This document shows positions 6,650 through 7,381 of a DNA stretch of 7,381 nt, one piece after another. The position numbers and the translations under genes were made by a program. The stretch is taken from NCBI GenBank assembly GCA_003133425.1, contig PKXI01000258.1, forward strand, positions 26,167-33,547. Direction: 5' to 3'. Origin of the DNA: Acidobacteriaceae bacterium. Its GTDB lineage: Bacteria; Acidobacteriota; Terriglobia; Terriglobales; Acidobacteriaceae. Positions within the stretch are counted from its first letter, which is position 1. Each line of letters opens with the position of its first letter. A model generated the notes under the pieces. That model was not told the DNA's origin, did not search any database, and was given only the letters and a program-made list of their open reading frames with translations.

Positions 6650-6978
6650 GATCGCAAAACCAAGGCGCGCTGGAGATCTCCCGGTTCTCGTGCATGTTGT
6701 TTCTCGGCGTGCTGAGGTTCTTAGACTACGCAGGACCGGACAGCCACTCGCGGATAACGCGGCTGCCGTGTTGCCTTCCTCCTACTCAGGATGGAGTCGG
6801 CGTCCCGATCTACCGGTTTTTCGCAGCTCAATCGCCCCGCCCACCGATGCCTCCGTTCTACGCTTCAAGCGACACCTCACGATGTCACCTGCAAGACTAG
6901 AGGCCAGGATGGAATCGCTACTCCCTTTCCTGTAGGGCTCTTTCATCCCCTACAACATGCCGGTTTATCCCGGCGCTC

Positions 6979-7381
6979 CCCGAATTCCCGCTCTTTCGAG
7001 TAGGTCCTCAAAACTTCCTTCCAGTCGCTGCCTTCCACTCGTCGCTCCCTGCTTCGGCGGAAAAATCCGATCCTCACTAATGACGACGGGGAATCGCCGC
7101 AATTCGCTGGCCAGTTCAGGCGTCATCGGGACGTACCGCATCTTGCCGCCCTTCAGCTTTGCCCGCACTGCCAACAATCCTTCGCTGTAAAGCACGTCCG
7201 ACCAAAGAAGCCCGAATATCTCCGACGCGCGCATTCCGGTTGCGACGGCGATCAGCACAATCAGTCTCAGACGGTGAACCGTCTTGTTGAGGTCGTTTGT
7301 GCCCTTCCGGTACTTCTTTTCATCGAGCGCTCTTTTCAGCCTGCGAAGTTCATCTTCCGATAAGGCAGCGTCAATAAATAA
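6979..7381 (-). CDS. Tyrosine recombinase (phage-type integrase), 5' exon (N-terminus outside window)
   Basis: Open to the window edge; 134 codons plus one base are visible. The translation includes LSEDELRRLKRAL, then VHRLRLIVLIAVATGMRASE with catalytic Arg I (R51 of the visible part), then the beta-hairpin AVRAKLKGGKMRYVPMTPEL with the candidate catalytic lysine (K75). It ends SFEDLLERAGIR plus the first base of the next codon. Joined to the exon at 6310, the read-through is ERAGIRDFRFHDLRHT, a normal integrase sequence with no gap or insertion. The visible spliced product is 207 residues. The DNA-binding SAM-like N-terminal domain must lie upstream of 7381. Unspliced, this frame stops a few codons into the intron (GAPG then TAA, about 6965). 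Confidence 0.92.

Larger units (their letters stand above)
6311..6978 (-). mobile_element. Group II intron, 668 nt, ORF-less, inserted in the integrase gene
   Basis: A self-splicing ribozyme and retroelement lying in the sense orientation of the integrase. Three independent signs support it. First, removing exactly this segment fuses the exons in frame across the conserved HDLRH region (IR|D|FRFHD). Second, the 3' end has a 34-nt domain V (6349-6382) and a domain VI hairpin with a bulged A at 6318, eight nucleotides from a 3' end reading GAC. Third, the 5' end, GAGCG, resembles the GUGYG consensus and is followed by the expected stem-loops: GCCGG/CCGGC (6970-6974 with 6959-6963) and TGTAGGG/CCCTACA (6948-6954 with 6931-6937). 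Full-length bacterial introns of this type are about 2-2.5 kb; at 668 nt, the reverse transcriptase gene is missing. Mobility would need a protein supplied in trans. The second base of the 5' end (A instead of U) is unusual and may weaken splicing. Confidence 0.88.

Noticed and set aside
6090..6695. A 201-residue protein with a C-terminal integrase domain
   Set aside because: The N-terminal two thirds is group II intron sequence; only the part from 6310 onward is integrase.

Overview
The window is GC-rich bacterial DNA and nearly all of its coding capacity lies on the minus strand. The likely source is a soil-type Gram-negative bacterium. Acidobacteriota is my best guess, from base composition and the C-terminal wording of the integrase, but that is inference and not proven here.

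Positions 1-5536, read right to left, hold a compact four-gene operon: a 935-residue helical-repeat protein of unknown function, a 102-residue J-domain protein, a GrpE-like nucleotide exchange factor of 275 residues, and an Hsp70/DnaK-family ATPase whose 3' end lies outside the window. Spacings are 9 nt, 0 nt (stop abutting start) and a 4-nt ATGA overlap, so the genes are almost certainly co-transcribed and translationally coupled. Together they form a complete Hsp70 cycle: an ATPase, a J-type stimulator, an exchange factor, and a large protein that could be scaffold, adaptor or client. The parts differ from housekeeping DnaK-DnaJ-GrpE. The J domain has PPD where HPD is expected. The exchange factor has a long N-terminal extension. 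The Hsp70 carries an acidic run just after its substrate-binding beta domain. The helical protein ends in a CxCxxC motif, a very acidic stretch and a helical tail. This looks like a dedicated, specialised chaperone machine.

Positions 5537-6089 contain no recognisable gene. They hold a 12-bp perfect palindrome overlapping a 12-nt tandem repeat, plus a separate 7-bp inverted repeat.

Positions 6090-7381 encode the catalytic domain of a tyrosine recombinase (phage-type integrase) on the minus strand. It is interrupted by a 668-nt group II intron in the same orientation (6311-6978). Removing the intron at the predicted boundaries restores the reading frame exactly and gives all catalytic residues (R, K, H-x-x-R, H, Y). 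The intron keeps recognisable domains V and VI with a bulged branch-point A, but it has lost its reverse transcriptase gene apart from a short remnant. The integrase next to the chaperone operon raises the possibility that the operon sits on an integrated element, but no attachment-site pair is visible.
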